Assembly (NCBI GenBank): GCA_020439745.1
Contig: JAGQSC010000019.1
Location: 548,794-612,793 of the forward strand
From: Acidobacteriota bacterium
GTDB lineage: Bacteria; Acidobacteriota; Holophagae; Acanthopleuribacterales; Acanthopleuribacteraceae
Direction: 5' to 3'
Length of the DNA: 64,000 nucleotides
Of this stretch, positions 18,687-26,762 are shown one piece after another; position 1 is the stretch's first letter; each line of letters starts with the position of its first letter. The notes beneath the pieces were generated by a model, which saw nothing but the letters and a program-made list of their open reading frames with translations, did no database searches and was not told the DNA's origin. Both the position numbers and the translations under genes were made by a program.

Positions 18687-19543
18687 AAGGTGTCATCGTG
18701 GCAGCTGGATACGGTACCAGACTGCTCCCATTCACCAAAACCGTACCCAAAGAACTGATCCCTCTGGTGGACCGTCCCGCCATTTCGTTTATCCTCGACG
18801 AATTCGTGGATGCCGGGATTGAAGAAGTCTTGATCATAGGTTCTCGGCGTAAAAAATCCTTGGAAGACTTTCTCGATCGCGAAGTGGAACTCGAAAAAGT
18901 GTTCCACGAGGAACATCGAGACCAATTGGCACAAATGATCAAACCGCCAGCGCTCAGAACCACATTTGTTCGACAACAGCAAATGAATGGCACCGGCCAT
19001 GCCCTGCTGCTGGCGCAATCCTTTGCCGGCAATGAACCCGTTATCGTTGCCTACCCAGACGACCTGTTCATGGGCGCCGGACCTAACCCCAGCCAACAAC
19101 TTGTGGCGGTCCATCAACAAACGGGTGGGTCCGTTTTGGCCGTCCTGGACATGCCCGGTGCAGACGTGTCTCGGTTTGGGGTTGTGGCACCCGATGATCT
19201 TGGCCCGCCCATCAAAGTCAAGCAGTTGGTGGAAAAACCCAATCCGGGAACCGAGCCAAGCCGGCTGGTGAGCCTGGGGCGTTACGTGTTTACACCCGAA
19301 CTATTTTCGCTTCTAGAACACGGCCTTTCTCACCATCAAGGAGGTGAGTATTACCACATTCATGCGATCAATCAACTGGGAGCATTGGGGCGCCTATTTG
19401 CGGTTCCTGTCGTGCAGACCCATCTGGATGTAGGTGACCGTCTGAGCTATGCCCAGGCTTTTATTCGCTACGCCCTCAGTCGCAGTGATTTGAAGGAACC
19501 ACTGAAAGCCTTGGTGGCAGATTTGCTGTCATCTCCGCAGTAG
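18683..19543 (+). CDS. galU: UTP-glucose-1-phosphate uridylyltransferase
   Basis: It makes UDP-glucose for glycans. The protein of 286 residues has the nucleotidyltransferase signature VIVAAGYGTRLLPFTKTVPKEL at its N-terminus, then VDRPAISFILDEFVDAGI, the metal-binding YPDDLFMG, and EKPNPGTEPSRLVSLGRYVF. GTG 18683 is chosen (AGGAG seven bases upstream, overlapping the previous stop); an ATG at 18632 would add 17 unrelated residues. It may supply the glycan locus at the right end. A parS-like palindrome lies inside it at 18900. Confidence 0.94.
   Translation: MKGVIVAAGYGTRLLPFTKTVPKELIPLVDRPAISFILDEFVDAGIEEVLIIGSRRKKSLEDFLDREVELEKVFHEEHRDQLAQMIKPPALRTTFVRQQQMNGTGHALLLAQSFAGNEPVIVAYPDDLFMGAGPNPSQQLVAVHQQTGGSVLAVLDMPGADVSRFGVVAPDDLGPPIKVKQLVEKPNPGTEPSRLVSLGRYVFTPELFSLLEHGLSHHQGGEYYHIHAINQLGALGRLFAVPVVQTHLDVGDRLSYAQAFIRYALSRSDLKEPLKALVADLLSSPQ
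18900..18915. promoter_or_regulatory. parS-like site inside galU
   Basis: TGTTCCACGAGGAACA matches the perfect site at 36131 in 15 of 16 bases. It lies in coding sequence and could be chance, but it sits about 8 kb left of dnaA in an origin region that also encodes ParA and ParB. Confidence 0.5.
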
Positions 19544-19552
19544 CCCTTTGAT

Positions 19553-21853
19553 GTGACTCGCGATAAGATGAACCACATGGATGCCTATCTGACCGTGGAC
19601 CAACTGAGTCAATGGGTTGAGCAAGCAATTCAGGAATTTGCCGAAAGTGACCTGGTGGGCGTTTCGCCGGCTTGGCAGTCCATTTTCAGGGCAATTCCCC
19701 AACTTTTGGCAGCGGGCGAACCGGCCGATGATCGCTTTCGTTGGGAGATAGAGGCCGCTAACGAAACACTGCCCGATATAGTCGATCGCTTACACCGCCT
19801 TCGTCGATACTTGATGCGCCAACTACACGGAAAAGAATTTCCCATGGTGGAGCAACTCATCCACTGGTTCGATCGAACTGAATTGGACATCGTCGAACGA
19901 ATGACTGGAAAGACGAGCACATCACACAGTCTCAGCGAACCCTATGAAACCATTTTCTGGAATGCAAGGGATGGCATGTACATATCCACGATTGATGGGC
20001 GTTTCGTTCACTGCAACGAGGCGATGGTGAAGATGCTGGGATACCAAACCGTGGACGATGTCTTGAAACTGGATATTGCTGAAGAACTGTATCTGGACCA
20101 GGAAGATCGCAAAGTGATGGTGGAACACCTTCACCGCGACGGCTTTTTTGACCGTCATGAATTTTGTTTCCGATGCGCCGACGGTAGTGAGCGTATTGCG
20201 CTGGAGTCTTGTTATCAGGTGACCTCCCGTACGGGGGAGTCATACGTCGTGGGTATGCTGGTCGATGTGACCGACGAAAAATCAAGCCAGGCACGGACAC
20301 AGTCCTATATTCACAAGCTGGAAAGCCAGGCTATGGAGGCTGGCGTCGAAGCGAATCGCGAACTTAAACGCAGTGAGTCCTTACTTGAAGTTTCCGACCA
20401 TCCGTTACTGATCGTCGATTCGCCTGAACTGACATTGATGGGCTGCAACAATGCTTTCTTGAAGATTTTTGGCTACCGCAAAAAGGATGTGGAAGATCTG
20501 CCGCTGAAACGAATATTCAGTGAGTCTGGTTGGATGGAAATCTTTCCCAAACTCTCAGATCTACGCCGCAAAAGCCGCTTTCACGTGCGCGATGTCACCT
20601 GTATCACGCAAGATTCCGAAGACCTAAAGGTGGACCTCACCATTTTGGTACACCATGACCATAGTGGCACCAGCCTCTTTATTGAAGTGCAGGATAGGTC
20701 TGATTTCAAAGCGCTTACCGACCAAGCTCAACTGATCAGGCATCAACTGGATATGGTACTCGACGAAGCGCCACTGGGCATGATCGGGTTCAACGGCGAA
20801 GGAAAAGTCGTTTTTGTAAATCGCTGGCTCCGCTCTAGCATTGGCTATTCAAAAGAGCGTATGCGCAACTCTGACTTCATCAACGATCTCTTCACCATTC
20901 CAGAGCAACGGGTAAAATTCAACAAATATGTGCAAGCCATGTTAAGCGGTCGCAAATACGAGAATTTACCCATTTCTCTGCGGAGCAGAACGGGCGAGAC
21001 GCTCGACTTTGCCATTAAGACATCCGTCTTTGATTTTTTTGATGGCACTGGAAGAGGATTCTTGGCGTTCCTTAGACCCATTGGCATCGAATCGACCCAA
21101 GATGAAACAGACGAACTGAGAACCCGCGACGAGCTCATCGAACAATTGGGGCGTCAAGCGGAAACAGCTCGTGCCGATCAAGAGCATCTCACCCAGTTAA
21201 TGAACCTCCTGATAGATCAGCTAAAGAACCCTCTTGAGGTGATCTCGGGTTTCACGAGCTTGCTTCATCGTGAAATTCAGGAACACCTTACAGACAGCCA
21301 ACGAGAAGACTTTTCTATTATTGTGGCTAATCTAGAGATCCTGACGCGGTTAATGGATCAGGCCCACGAATACGAGCGTCTGCATCATCAGAAGGTGACA
21401 CCGAGACCGATATTGATCAGCGCATCGGGCTTAGCTAGCTTTCTCAATGATGCCTTTGTTGGGTTTGGTGAACGTTTGACACAAGATCATTCGGGCGCTG
21501 ATGAATCCATGATCAAAACGGATCCGCTCATTGTGGAGTCGGCTTTGCGACAGTTCCTCGAGAACGCTTCAACCCATACCGCTGGCCCCTTTTCACTACA
21601 CTGGGAATCACATGATGGCCAACCTACCATCGTCATTTCGGATCAAGGGCCAGGGATGAACCTCATCGACTTGGAACATGCCCACGATGCGTTCTATACC
21701 AATAATCCTGATAAGCCTTCGGCTGGATTGGGCGTTGGACTCACCATCGCACATGGATACGCAAACTTGTTGCACGTCGCCTGTCACATAGAATCGTCCG
21801 TCAAGGCAGGTACACAGGTCTTTTGGTCCTTTCCGGCTGGTGAGCATGAATGA
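19553..21853 (+). CDS. Multi-PAS histidine-kinase-like protein lacking the phosphoacceptor His
   Basis: A protein of about 766 residues, cytoplasmic. It has an N-terminal helical region (about 1-120), then three PAS-type domains: about 130-250 (FWNARDGMYISTIDGRFVHCNEAM), 275-385 and 395-510 (LDEAPLGMIGFNGEGKVVFVN). A coiled linker, a dimerisation helix pair and an HATPase domain follow. The ATPase boxes are present (FLENASTHT, ISDQGPGM, GLGVGLTIAHGY). In the H-box, however, the sequence is LLIDQLKNPLEVISGF, with Asp where the phosphorylated His should be. It may therefore be a pseudokinase or allosteric partner. The start is uncertain: GTG 19553, ATG 19568 or ATG 19577, none with a good Shine-Dalgarno. 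Confidence 0.85.
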   Translation: MTRDKMNHMDAYLTVDQLSQWVEQAIQEFAESDLVGVSPAWQSIFRAIPQLLAAGEPADDRFRWEIEAANETLPDIVDRLHRLRRYLMRQLHGKEFPMVEQLIHWFDRTELDIVERMTGKTSTSHSLSEPYETIFWNARDGMYISTIDGRFVHCNEAMVKMLGYQTVDDVLKLDIAEELYLDQEDRKVMVEHLHRDGFFDRHEFCFRCADGSERIALESCYQVTSRTGESYVVGMLVDVTDEKSSQARTQSYIHKLESQAMEAGVEANRELKRSESLLEVSDHPLLIVDSPELTLMGCNNAFLKIFGYRKKDVEDLPLKRIFSESGWMEIFPKLSDLRRKSRFHVRDVTCITQDSEDLKVDLTILVHHDHSGTSLFIEVQDRSDFKALTDQAQLIRHQLDMVLDEAPLGMIGFNGEGKVVFVNRWLRSSIGYSKERMRNSDFINDLFTIPEQRVKFNKYVQAMLSGRKYENLPISLRSRTGETLDFAIKTSVFDFFDGTGRGFLAFLRPIGIESTQDETDELRTRDELIEQLGRQAETARADQEHLTQLMNLLIDQLKNPLEVISGFTSLLHREIQEHLTDSQREDFSIIVANLEILTRLMDQAHEYERLHHQKVTPRPILISASGLASFLNDAFVGFGERLTQDHSGADESMIKTDPLIVESALRQFLENASTHTAGPFSLHWESHDGQPTIVISDQGPGMNLIDLEHAHDAFYTNNPDKPSAGLGVGLTIAHGYANLLHVACHIESSVKAGTQVFWSFPAGEHE

Positions 21854-22331
21854 ACGCGATCAGCGGTTTATGAGTGAAGCATTGCGGCTCGCGGAAATCG
21901 CAGCCGTTGCAGATGAAGTTCCCGTGGGTGCCGTGGTGGTACGTGGCGAAACGATCATGGGTCTTGGGAGCAATGCAAACATCGGCCAGTCTGACCCTAC
22001 GGCCCACGCAGAAATTTTGGCACTGCGCGAAGCGGGTCGCTATGACAACAATTACCGTCTTCCTGGGGCTGAACTTTTTGTGACCTTAGAACCGTGCCCT
22101 ATGTGTTACGCGGCATTGGTTCAGGCTCGGATTTCGCGACTCGTGTATGGAGCCAACGATCCAAAGGGCGGCTACACGCTTTTTTATGGGGAATCGGGAC
22201 TGGCCCAATTCAATCACCAAATCGAGGTGGTTTCCGGTACGATGGAGGCGACTTGTCGGTCGGTCATGCAAGCGTTCTTCAAAGCCAAGCGCGAGCGCGG
22301 CAAACGAAAATGGTTAAAGGGGACATTGTGA
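21846..22331 (+). CDS. tadA: tRNA-specific adenosine deaminase
   Basis: It converts the wobble adenosine of tRNA-Arg(ACG) to inosine. The protein of 161 residues has the zinc/catalytic motifs HAEILALREAG and EPCPMCYAALVQARISRLVYGA, typical of TadA, and ends in a basic tail. ATG 21846 is preferred; GTG 21840 would add two residues. It overlaps the upstream kinase-like gene by eight bases and its stop overlaps the next GTG. Confidence 0.93.
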   Translation: MNERDQRFMSEALRLAEIAAVADEVPVGAVVVRGETIMGLGSNANIGQSDPTAHAEILALREAGRYDNNYRLPGAELFVTLEPCPMCYAALVQARISRLVYGANDPKGGYTLFYGESGLAQFNHQIEVVSGTMEATCRSVMQAFFKAKRERGKRKWLKGTL

Positions 22332-22783
22332 AGAAATTCATCGCCTTAACAGTTTTGCTGCTTGCAATCGCTGTATTTTTTGGAAACTACCATGTTGTTC
22401 GCGACAAGCAAGGTCTTCAACTGGTCAAAAAGTCCGAGTTTGGATTCAAAGAAACTTGGCTGGACACAAGGGATTGGAGTCCGTTGGACTATATCAAACA
22501 CGCGGATGTCAGTAAGGAATTGGCCAAAAAACACTGGTCCGACCTAAAACGCCAATTTGAGTCTGGCTGGGACACCGTAACCAAGAAATTCGAGGACGTG
22601 GCCAACGATATACCCGAAGATTCGCTTGTCAAGCTGCAAAATCAGGCGCAGCACAAGTTCGACGAACTCAAGCAACGTTGGGAACGTCAGGAAATTGATC
22701 GGGCGACACTTGAACGCGATCTTGAGAAAGTGAAAGATTGGGTTGATGAACGCATCGCGGAGCTGGAGTCCTTGAACCAGTAG
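22328..22783 (+). CDS. Small membrane-anchored coiled-coil protein
   Basis: A protein of 151 residues that I do not recognise. From GTG 22328 (overlapping the tadA stop) it reads KKFIALTVLLLAIAVFF, one transmembrane segment or uncleaved signal. A charged, mostly helical domain rich in Lys, Glu, Asp and Trp follows (HWSDLKRQFESGWDTVTKKFEDV and RATLERDLEKVKDWVDERIAEL) and probably forms a coiled coil outside the membrane. The open frame continues upstream inside tadA without meaning. It ends one base before the convergent chorismatase-like gene. Confidence 0.7.
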   Translation: MKKFIALTVLLLAIAVFFGNYHVVRDKQGLQLVKKSEFGFKETWLDTRDWSPLDYIKHADVSKELAKKHWSDLKRQFESGWDTVTKKFEDVANDIPEDSLVKLQNQAQHKFDELKQRWERQEIDRATLERDLEKVKDWVDERIAELESLNQ

Positions 22784-22784
22784 T

Positions 22785-23681
22785 TCAACCCAACGAGGCT
22801 TCGATCTCCACCAACAAATCTGCGCGACAAATATCTGCCAAAAGATAAGTCACCTGAGCATGGGGTCCGAAATGTGCGGTACATTGCGTCATCAGGGATT
22901 CGGCATCTTTTCTGTTTCTAACATAGACCTTAAAGCGCCTTTGTTCCGCGGGAAGTTGCGCCAAGCATAGATTCATTTCACGTGCGACCAGATCGAGATT
23001 CTCAAAGGTGATGGCACACTGTTTTTGTGGGCAATCAACGCCCTGGGATTCGTGCCCCTTAATAGCGGCCGTCCCTGAAATATAAGCGGACACACGATCA
23101 CCCTCGACTCGAGTGCCTCGGGCAAAGCTAGGTGGGCGCGGTCCATACTCTGTGGGGTATTTGAATGCGGACACTTGTTCCGGGTTTTCAACGTGTGTTG
23201 CGTCTTCAAATCCCGCCACAAAATAAAGGGCGAACACATTGTCCTCAACGCCTACCGCTGACGCGGCCGGTAAGACTTGGTGGAACTGCTGACCAAACGC
23301 TCGTTCAAAGGCCATGGATCGACCAATCGAGAAGGACTTGTAATTCTCTAAACCCTCGGTTTCAGCATTAATAAATGGAACGAAATTCCAGATGCGGTAG
23401 ATCGTGCGTCCCTGACAGATCTCCAACAACTCACGATAAACCTGATAGATGGTTTCCTGTAACGGAAACCTCACCGGAACGACGCAGACGCCCATCGTTT
23501 GACGGGAACCGTGCATGATGGCAAAAGCACCCGTGGTTTCAATCGACGGGGCATCACAACTGTATGATTCCTCTGCCGCGCCACCCAAATGAGGCACTTT
23601 AAGTTGCAATTCCAAGACGTCGCCAGCATGAAGGTAAGATGTTTTTGGGGCACCGAATGTGATCTTCAACCGCTTGGTCAT
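22785..23681 (-). CDS. Chorismatase-like (FkbO/Hyg5/XanB2 family) protein
   Basis: A protein of 298 residues. The middle and C-terminal blocks match chorismatases, which hydrolyse chorismate to hydroxybenzoates or dihydroxycyclohexadiene-carboxylate: RIWNFVPFINAETEGLENYKSF, the GRSMAFERAF helix, PAASAVGVEDN, EYGPRPPSFARGT and the active-site segment YISGTAAIKGHESQG. The fold is related to RidA trimers. Which product class it makes cannot be told from these residues. The ATG overlaps the stop of jag (ATGA), so it is the last gene of the rpmH-rnpA-yidC-jag unit, an unexpected place. Confidence 0.75.
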   Translation of the reverse strand: MTKRLKITFGAPKTSYLHAGDVLELQLKVPHLGGAAEESYSCDAPSIETTGAFAIMHGSRQTMGVCVVPVRFPLQETIYQVYRELLEICQGRTIYRIWNFVPFINAETEGLENYKSFSIGRSMAFERAFGQQFHQVLPAASAVGVEDNVFALYFVAGFEDATHVENPEQVSAFKYPTEYGPRPPSFARGTRVEGDRVSAYISGTAAIKGHESQGVDCPQKQCAITFENLDLVAREMNLCLAQLPAEQRRFKVYVRNRKDAESLMTQCTAHFGPHAQVTYLLADICRADLLVEIEASLG

Positions 23682-24310
23682 GAAGCCTCACCCTTCGTGA
23701 CCAGGCTAACCTGGATGCGCTTAAGGCTGCCGTCGCCCACGGATTCCGTTTGGTACTGCGCATAATTCTGCAAGGCAACATGCACCAGGCGACGTTCATA
23801 GGAGTTCATCGGATCCAACAGAATCGAATCGCCCTCATGACTTAGTTTCTGACACGCAGCCAATGCCCGCTCAACGACCTCGTCTTCATCGCGGCGTTGC
23901 AAAAGAGGATGATCGAGGGTAACCACCAAAGGACTATCACTAAAAAGCCCAGAATGATAGCGCCCCAAGAGGGTTTCCAAATCACTGAGTGGTTGACCCT
24001 GGTTACGCTCTAAGCGTCCAGCATCACTCAAACTTAGGTTTAATCTAAAATGGTCCACGGAGACGTGAACTTCGGTCGAAATGTCCAGCGTGTGTAACAG
24101 GGACTCCGTCATGTCACGGACAGCCTGAATTTGCTCGGCGTAGGCTTCACCTGGCGGGCAAACCGCTACCTGCACGGATACTCCTGCTTCCTCAGTTGGA
24201 ACCAGTCGAACTTGTAATTGGCTGGCTACCTTTGGGTGAGCCTTCGACGCTTCGGACACAGCCTCTTGCAGGTCGCGTCCTGTATAGACTTCCGGCAGAA
24301 ATTCACTCAT
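23678..24310 (-). CDS. jag: Jag/KhpB-type RNA-binding protein
   Basis: A protein of 210 residues with the SpoIIIJ-associated layout. A short Jag-N segment comes first (EVYTGRDLQEAVSEASKA). A KH domain follows at about 85-150 (VDHFRLNLSLSDAGRLERNQGQPLSDLETLLGRY, where the usual GRLIGRxGxTL loop is altered). A C-terminal R3H domain contains DPMNSYERRLVHVALQNY. ATG 24310 overlaps the yidC stop as ATGA with GGGGG just upstream; an ATG at 24328 would add six residues inside yidC. KhpB proteins bind RNA and affect cell elongation in Firmicutes; the role here is inferred. Confidence 0.85.
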   Translation of the reverse strand: MSEFLPEVYTGRDLQEAVSEASKAHPKVASQLQVRLVPTEEAGVSVQVAVCPPGEAYAEQIQAVRDMTESLLHTLDISTEVHVSVDHFRLNLSLSDAGRLERNQGQPLSDLETLLGRYHSGLFSDSPLVVTLDHPLLQRRDEDEVVERALAACQKLSHEGDSILLDPMNSYERRLVHVALQNYAQYQTESVGDGSLKRIQVSLVTKGEAS

Positions 24311-25923
24311 GCCCCCTGGTATCTCCATTTCATCACCATGGTCTGACCTAACTGAAAGAAATTACTGGTAATCATATACAAAATCAAGCCCGATGGCATG
24401 GCCACAAACATGAGCGTGAACATCAAGGGCATAAAACGCATCATTTTTTGCTGAGCAGGATCGCCAGGCATGGGCATGGTTAATTGAGTCAGGAACATGG
24501 TGGCACCCATGAGGATGGGCAACACAAAGGTTCCGTCTTTGACACTAAGGTCCTGAATCCACCAAATCCACTCCGACTGCCGCAAATCAATGGCATTCCT
24601 CAGCAATGAGAAATAGGCGATGAAAATGGGTACTTGGGGCAGCATGATGAAGCATGAGGCAAAGGGATTAATCCCTTCCTTCTTGTACAACGCCATTTGT
24701 TCCATCTGCATTTTCTGGCGGCTTTCCAGATCATTTCCAGGAAACTTCTTTTTCAATGCATCCAGTTGCGGTTGTAGTTTTCGCATCCGGAATGAGGAGC
24801 GTACGGAAGGAATCGTCATGGGAAGCAACGCAGCTCGAATGAGAATGGTCAGGAGCACAATGGCCCAGCCCCAATTCCCGGTCCATGTATGTAGTGCGGA
24901 AAGAGCCTTATAAAGGAGTTTGGAGAGGACGCCCGCGACCCCGTAATCCACCAAGTCTACGAGGTCAGGATCTATGCGTTTCAACTCCGTGGCTGATTTA
25001 GGTCCGAAATAGAAGGACCCTTTCAGGGTCTCGTCAACGGTCACTGCCACCACGGGTACGCGCTCATGATCGCTTTGGCCACCCTCTACTGCATGAGATG
25101 CGACCATGATTTGTCCAACCGGTTCGTCGGGCCGAAACACGTTGCCAAAGAAGCTGTCAGACATACCGAACCACGAAATGAATGCCGGTTCTTCCAAAAG
25201 GGGCGAGAATAGGGAATCTTTAACTTTCGCGGCAGCCCGATTCTCGCGATCGCCATCCGCAAACCACACGACTTCCATCAGTTTGGGGTTGATGGCACCC
25301 ATGGATAACAGCCCGGGCCGTTCAAAGTCCTTGGCCGACATAGGACGCAATCCATCCGCCACCACCACAAGAGCTTGCGGGTCACCGGTGACCTGACATT
25401 CAAGTTCCAGTTGGTAGCGGTCGGACAACGAAAATCGCTTTCGGATTTGCACTTGGCCGCGTGTCGCACTGTAAACCACGGTATGTGAGTCGGGTGTTTC
25501 CACGTGGAACATCCACTCCGATGCTTTCCCACCCTGACTCAAGACAATTTCACCTGGAGCGTGTTTTGACGGCACCACGACTCGAATGGGTTCTCCATTT
25601 GAGACGCTGACATGAAATTGCTTCAGAATGACTTCGCGAACAACGCCTCCGCGATTATCGAGGCGAACCCGAATCCAATCGTTTTCCACCCAATCTTCAC
25701 GCGCCTCAACCGTTTCGGTGACCTCAAAGGATTCCGCCTCGACGGGCAATGGTTCAGCCATCGGTTCAGTCTCACTTGGAACCACATCCACCGGTTCGTC
25801 AGGCAGCTCTTCCTCAATGGGAACTTCTTCAACCAAACCAAGGGTTGGTGCCACCCAACGGTCCATGACGATGAAAAAGGCCATACAGGCCACGATCATC
25901 GCTAAGAATCGTCGGTAATTCAC
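24307..25923 (-). CDS. yidC: Membrane protein insertase
   Basis: It inserts and folds inner-membrane proteins, alone or with SecYEG. The protein of 538 residues has the Gram-negative form. There is an N-terminal helix (YRRFLAMIVACMAFFIV), an acidic linker, the periplasmic beta-sandwich (about 75-330), and the conserved five-helix core from about 345 (GNWGWAIVLLTILIRAALLPMTIPS, MQMEQMALYKKEGINPFASCFIMLPQVPIFIAYFSLLRNA). The C-terminal tail is short. It overlaps rnpA upstream by four bases; no yidD gene lies between them. A parS-like palindrome is embedded at 25496. Confidence 0.96.
   Translation of the reverse strand: MNYRRFLAMIVACMAFFIVMDRWVAPTLGLVEEVPIEEELPDEPVDVVPSETEPMAEPLPVEAESFEVTETVEAREDWVENDWIRVRLDNRGGVVREVILKQFHVSVSNGEPIRVVVPSKHAPGEIVLSQGGKASEWMFHVETPDSHTVVYSATRGQVQIRKRFSLSDRYQLELECQVTGDPQALVVVADGLRPMSAKDFERPGLLSMGAINPKLMEVVWFADGDRENRAAAKVKDSLFSPLLEEPAFISWFGMSDSFFGNVFRPDEPVGQIMVASHAVEGGQSDHERVPVVAVTVDETLKGSFYFGPKSATELKRIDPDLVDLVDYGVAGVLSKLLYKALSALHTWTGNWGWAIVLLTILIRAALLPMTIPSVRSSFRMRKLQPQLDALKKKFPGNDLESRQKMQMEQMALYKKEGINPFASCFIMLPQVPIFIAYFSLLRNAIDLRQSEWIWWIQDLSVKDGTFVLPILMGATMFLTQLTMPMPGDPAQQKMMRFMPLMFTLMFVAMPSGLILYMITSNFFQLGQTMVMKWRYQGA
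25496..25511. promoter_or_regulatory. parS-like site inside yidC
   Basis: GTTTCCACGTGGAACA shares the full 12-base core TTCCACGTGGAA with the perfect parS at 36131 and matches 14 of 16 bases. It lies about 1.3 kb left of dnaA. Confidence 0.55.
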
Positions 25924-26336
25924 AGTTCCCTCCCTGTGGGCAATTTGACGCGTTTCAATCGTTGGTTTAATCGCATGAAGCAGTCTTCAATAGATGCAAA
26001 GGGCGTTTCGCGTATGCCTGGACGGGGCAGCGCCACAATATCCATGGCAGGTAACATGTGCTGCATGGCACGAAACGCTTCTCGCAACCGCCGCTTCACT
26101 CTATTTCGCTGCACGGCACCACCCACCTTTTTTGAAACAGCCATGCCCAGACGGGCATGACCTTGGTCATTGGTACGGATCACAAAAATGAGATACGGGG
26201 TGGCGACTCTAAACCCAGAGCGGAAGACGCGCTGGTATTCACCTCGTTTGCGAACCCGAACCGCTTTGGGAAAGGACTTAGCCCGCGAGGCGCTTCCTAC
26301 CAGCCGCACGACGCGACCTGATAACGTTGCGACCAC
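25920..26336 (-). CDS. rnpA: Ribonuclease P protein component
   Basis: The protein subunit that helps the RNase P RNA remove tRNA 5' leaders. The diagnostic RNR block is [13 protein letters not shown], preceded by [15 protein letters not shown]. The conserved domain starts near [17 protein letters not shown], and no start codon lies between it and rpmH. Translation must therefore begin inside rpmH in another frame (GTG 26336 or GTG 26309), giving an overlap of 32-59 bases. The N-terminal extension is thus constrained by rpmH. It overlaps yidC by four bases. Confidence 0.9.
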   Translation of the reverse strand: MVATLSGRVVRLVGSASRAKSFPKAVRVRKRGEYQRVFRSGFRVATPYLIFVIRTNDQGHARLGMAVSKKVGGAVQRNRVKRRLREAFRAMQHMLPAMDIVALPRPGIRETPFASIEDCFMRLNQRLKRVKLPTGREL

Positions 26337-26412
26337 CAGGCGTACTCATTCGAGCACGGAAACCATGCGTTTTGGCACGTTTCCTTCTGTTGGGTTGAAA
26401 GGTTCTCTTCAT
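26278..26412 (-). CDS. rpmH: Ribosomal protein bL34
   Basis: A 44-residue protein that begins [19 protein letters not shown] and ends [11 protein letters not shown], which is bL34 over its full length. The ATG at 26412 has GAGGAAA eight bases upstream. It is the first gene of the leftward operon with rnpA, yidC, jag and the chorismatase-like gene, next to dnaA as in most bacteria. Confidence 0.97.
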   Translation of the reverse strand: MKRTFQPNRRKRAKTHGFRARMSTPGGRNVIRSRRAAGRKRLAG

Positions 26413-26466
26413 GGCGTTTCCTCGAACAGTTCGGGCCAAACGCCCGCTAAGATGTCAAACCCGAAG

Positions 26467-26495
26467 ACATTACCGGAAAGCCAACCAAAAGTCAA
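26467..26495 (-). promoter_or_regulatory. Promoter of the rpmH operon
   Basis: On the minus strand TTGACT (26495-26490), a 17-base spacer and TAATGT (26472-26467). The start of transcription would be near 26460, giving a leader of about 48 bases before rpmH. Confidence 0.65.
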
Positions 26496-26633
26496 TCCCG
26501 CAAGCTTTCGCCAACCCCTCCGTGCCACTGCGTCAGCCAAGTCAAATCTGGACTGACTTTTGAGCAAAAAATGCCCACCAGTCCTCACAAAACGCCCCTT
26601 CCGAAGAGGCTCAGATTTTCTTTGAAAACGCCC

Positions 26634-26662
26634 TTGTGACCCCCATAAGCCTGTGCTAGGCT
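26634..26662 (+). promoter_or_regulatory. Candidate dnaA promoter
   Basis: TTGTGA (26634-26639), a 17-base spacer and TAGGCT (26657-26662). The -10 is imperfect. Transcription from here would give a leader of about 95 bases that carries the inverted repeat at 26688. Confidence 0.45.
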
Positions 26663-26687
26663 TCGAACATTGTCCGACCCCCCACGA

Positions 26688-26707
26688 TCGTGCACGTGGG
26701 TGCACGA
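26688..26707. promoter_or_regulatory. Perfect 8-bp inverted repeat in the dnaA leader
   Basis: TCGTGCAC and GTGCACGA separated by GTGG. It lies between the candidate promoter and the TTG start of dnaA (Shine-Dalgarno AGGGGA at 26751). It could be a repressor operator or an RNA hairpin that tunes dnaA expression. It is not a DnaA box. Confidence 0.5.
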
Positions 26708-26762
26708 CCCTCGATTCATCGGTTAAGACGCAATGGTATGACCATCGCACAGGGGACTCTCA

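Noticed and set aside
22094..22327. N-terminal extension of the small anchored protein into tadA
   Set aside because: It overlaps conserved tadA codons in another frame; the transmembrane anchor begins at GTG 22328.
20583..26700. Other CACGTG-containing sites (for example near 20583 and 26693) as extra parS
   Set aside because: The flanking bases do not form the 16-base palindrome; only 18900, 25496 and 36131 fit with two or fewer mismatches.
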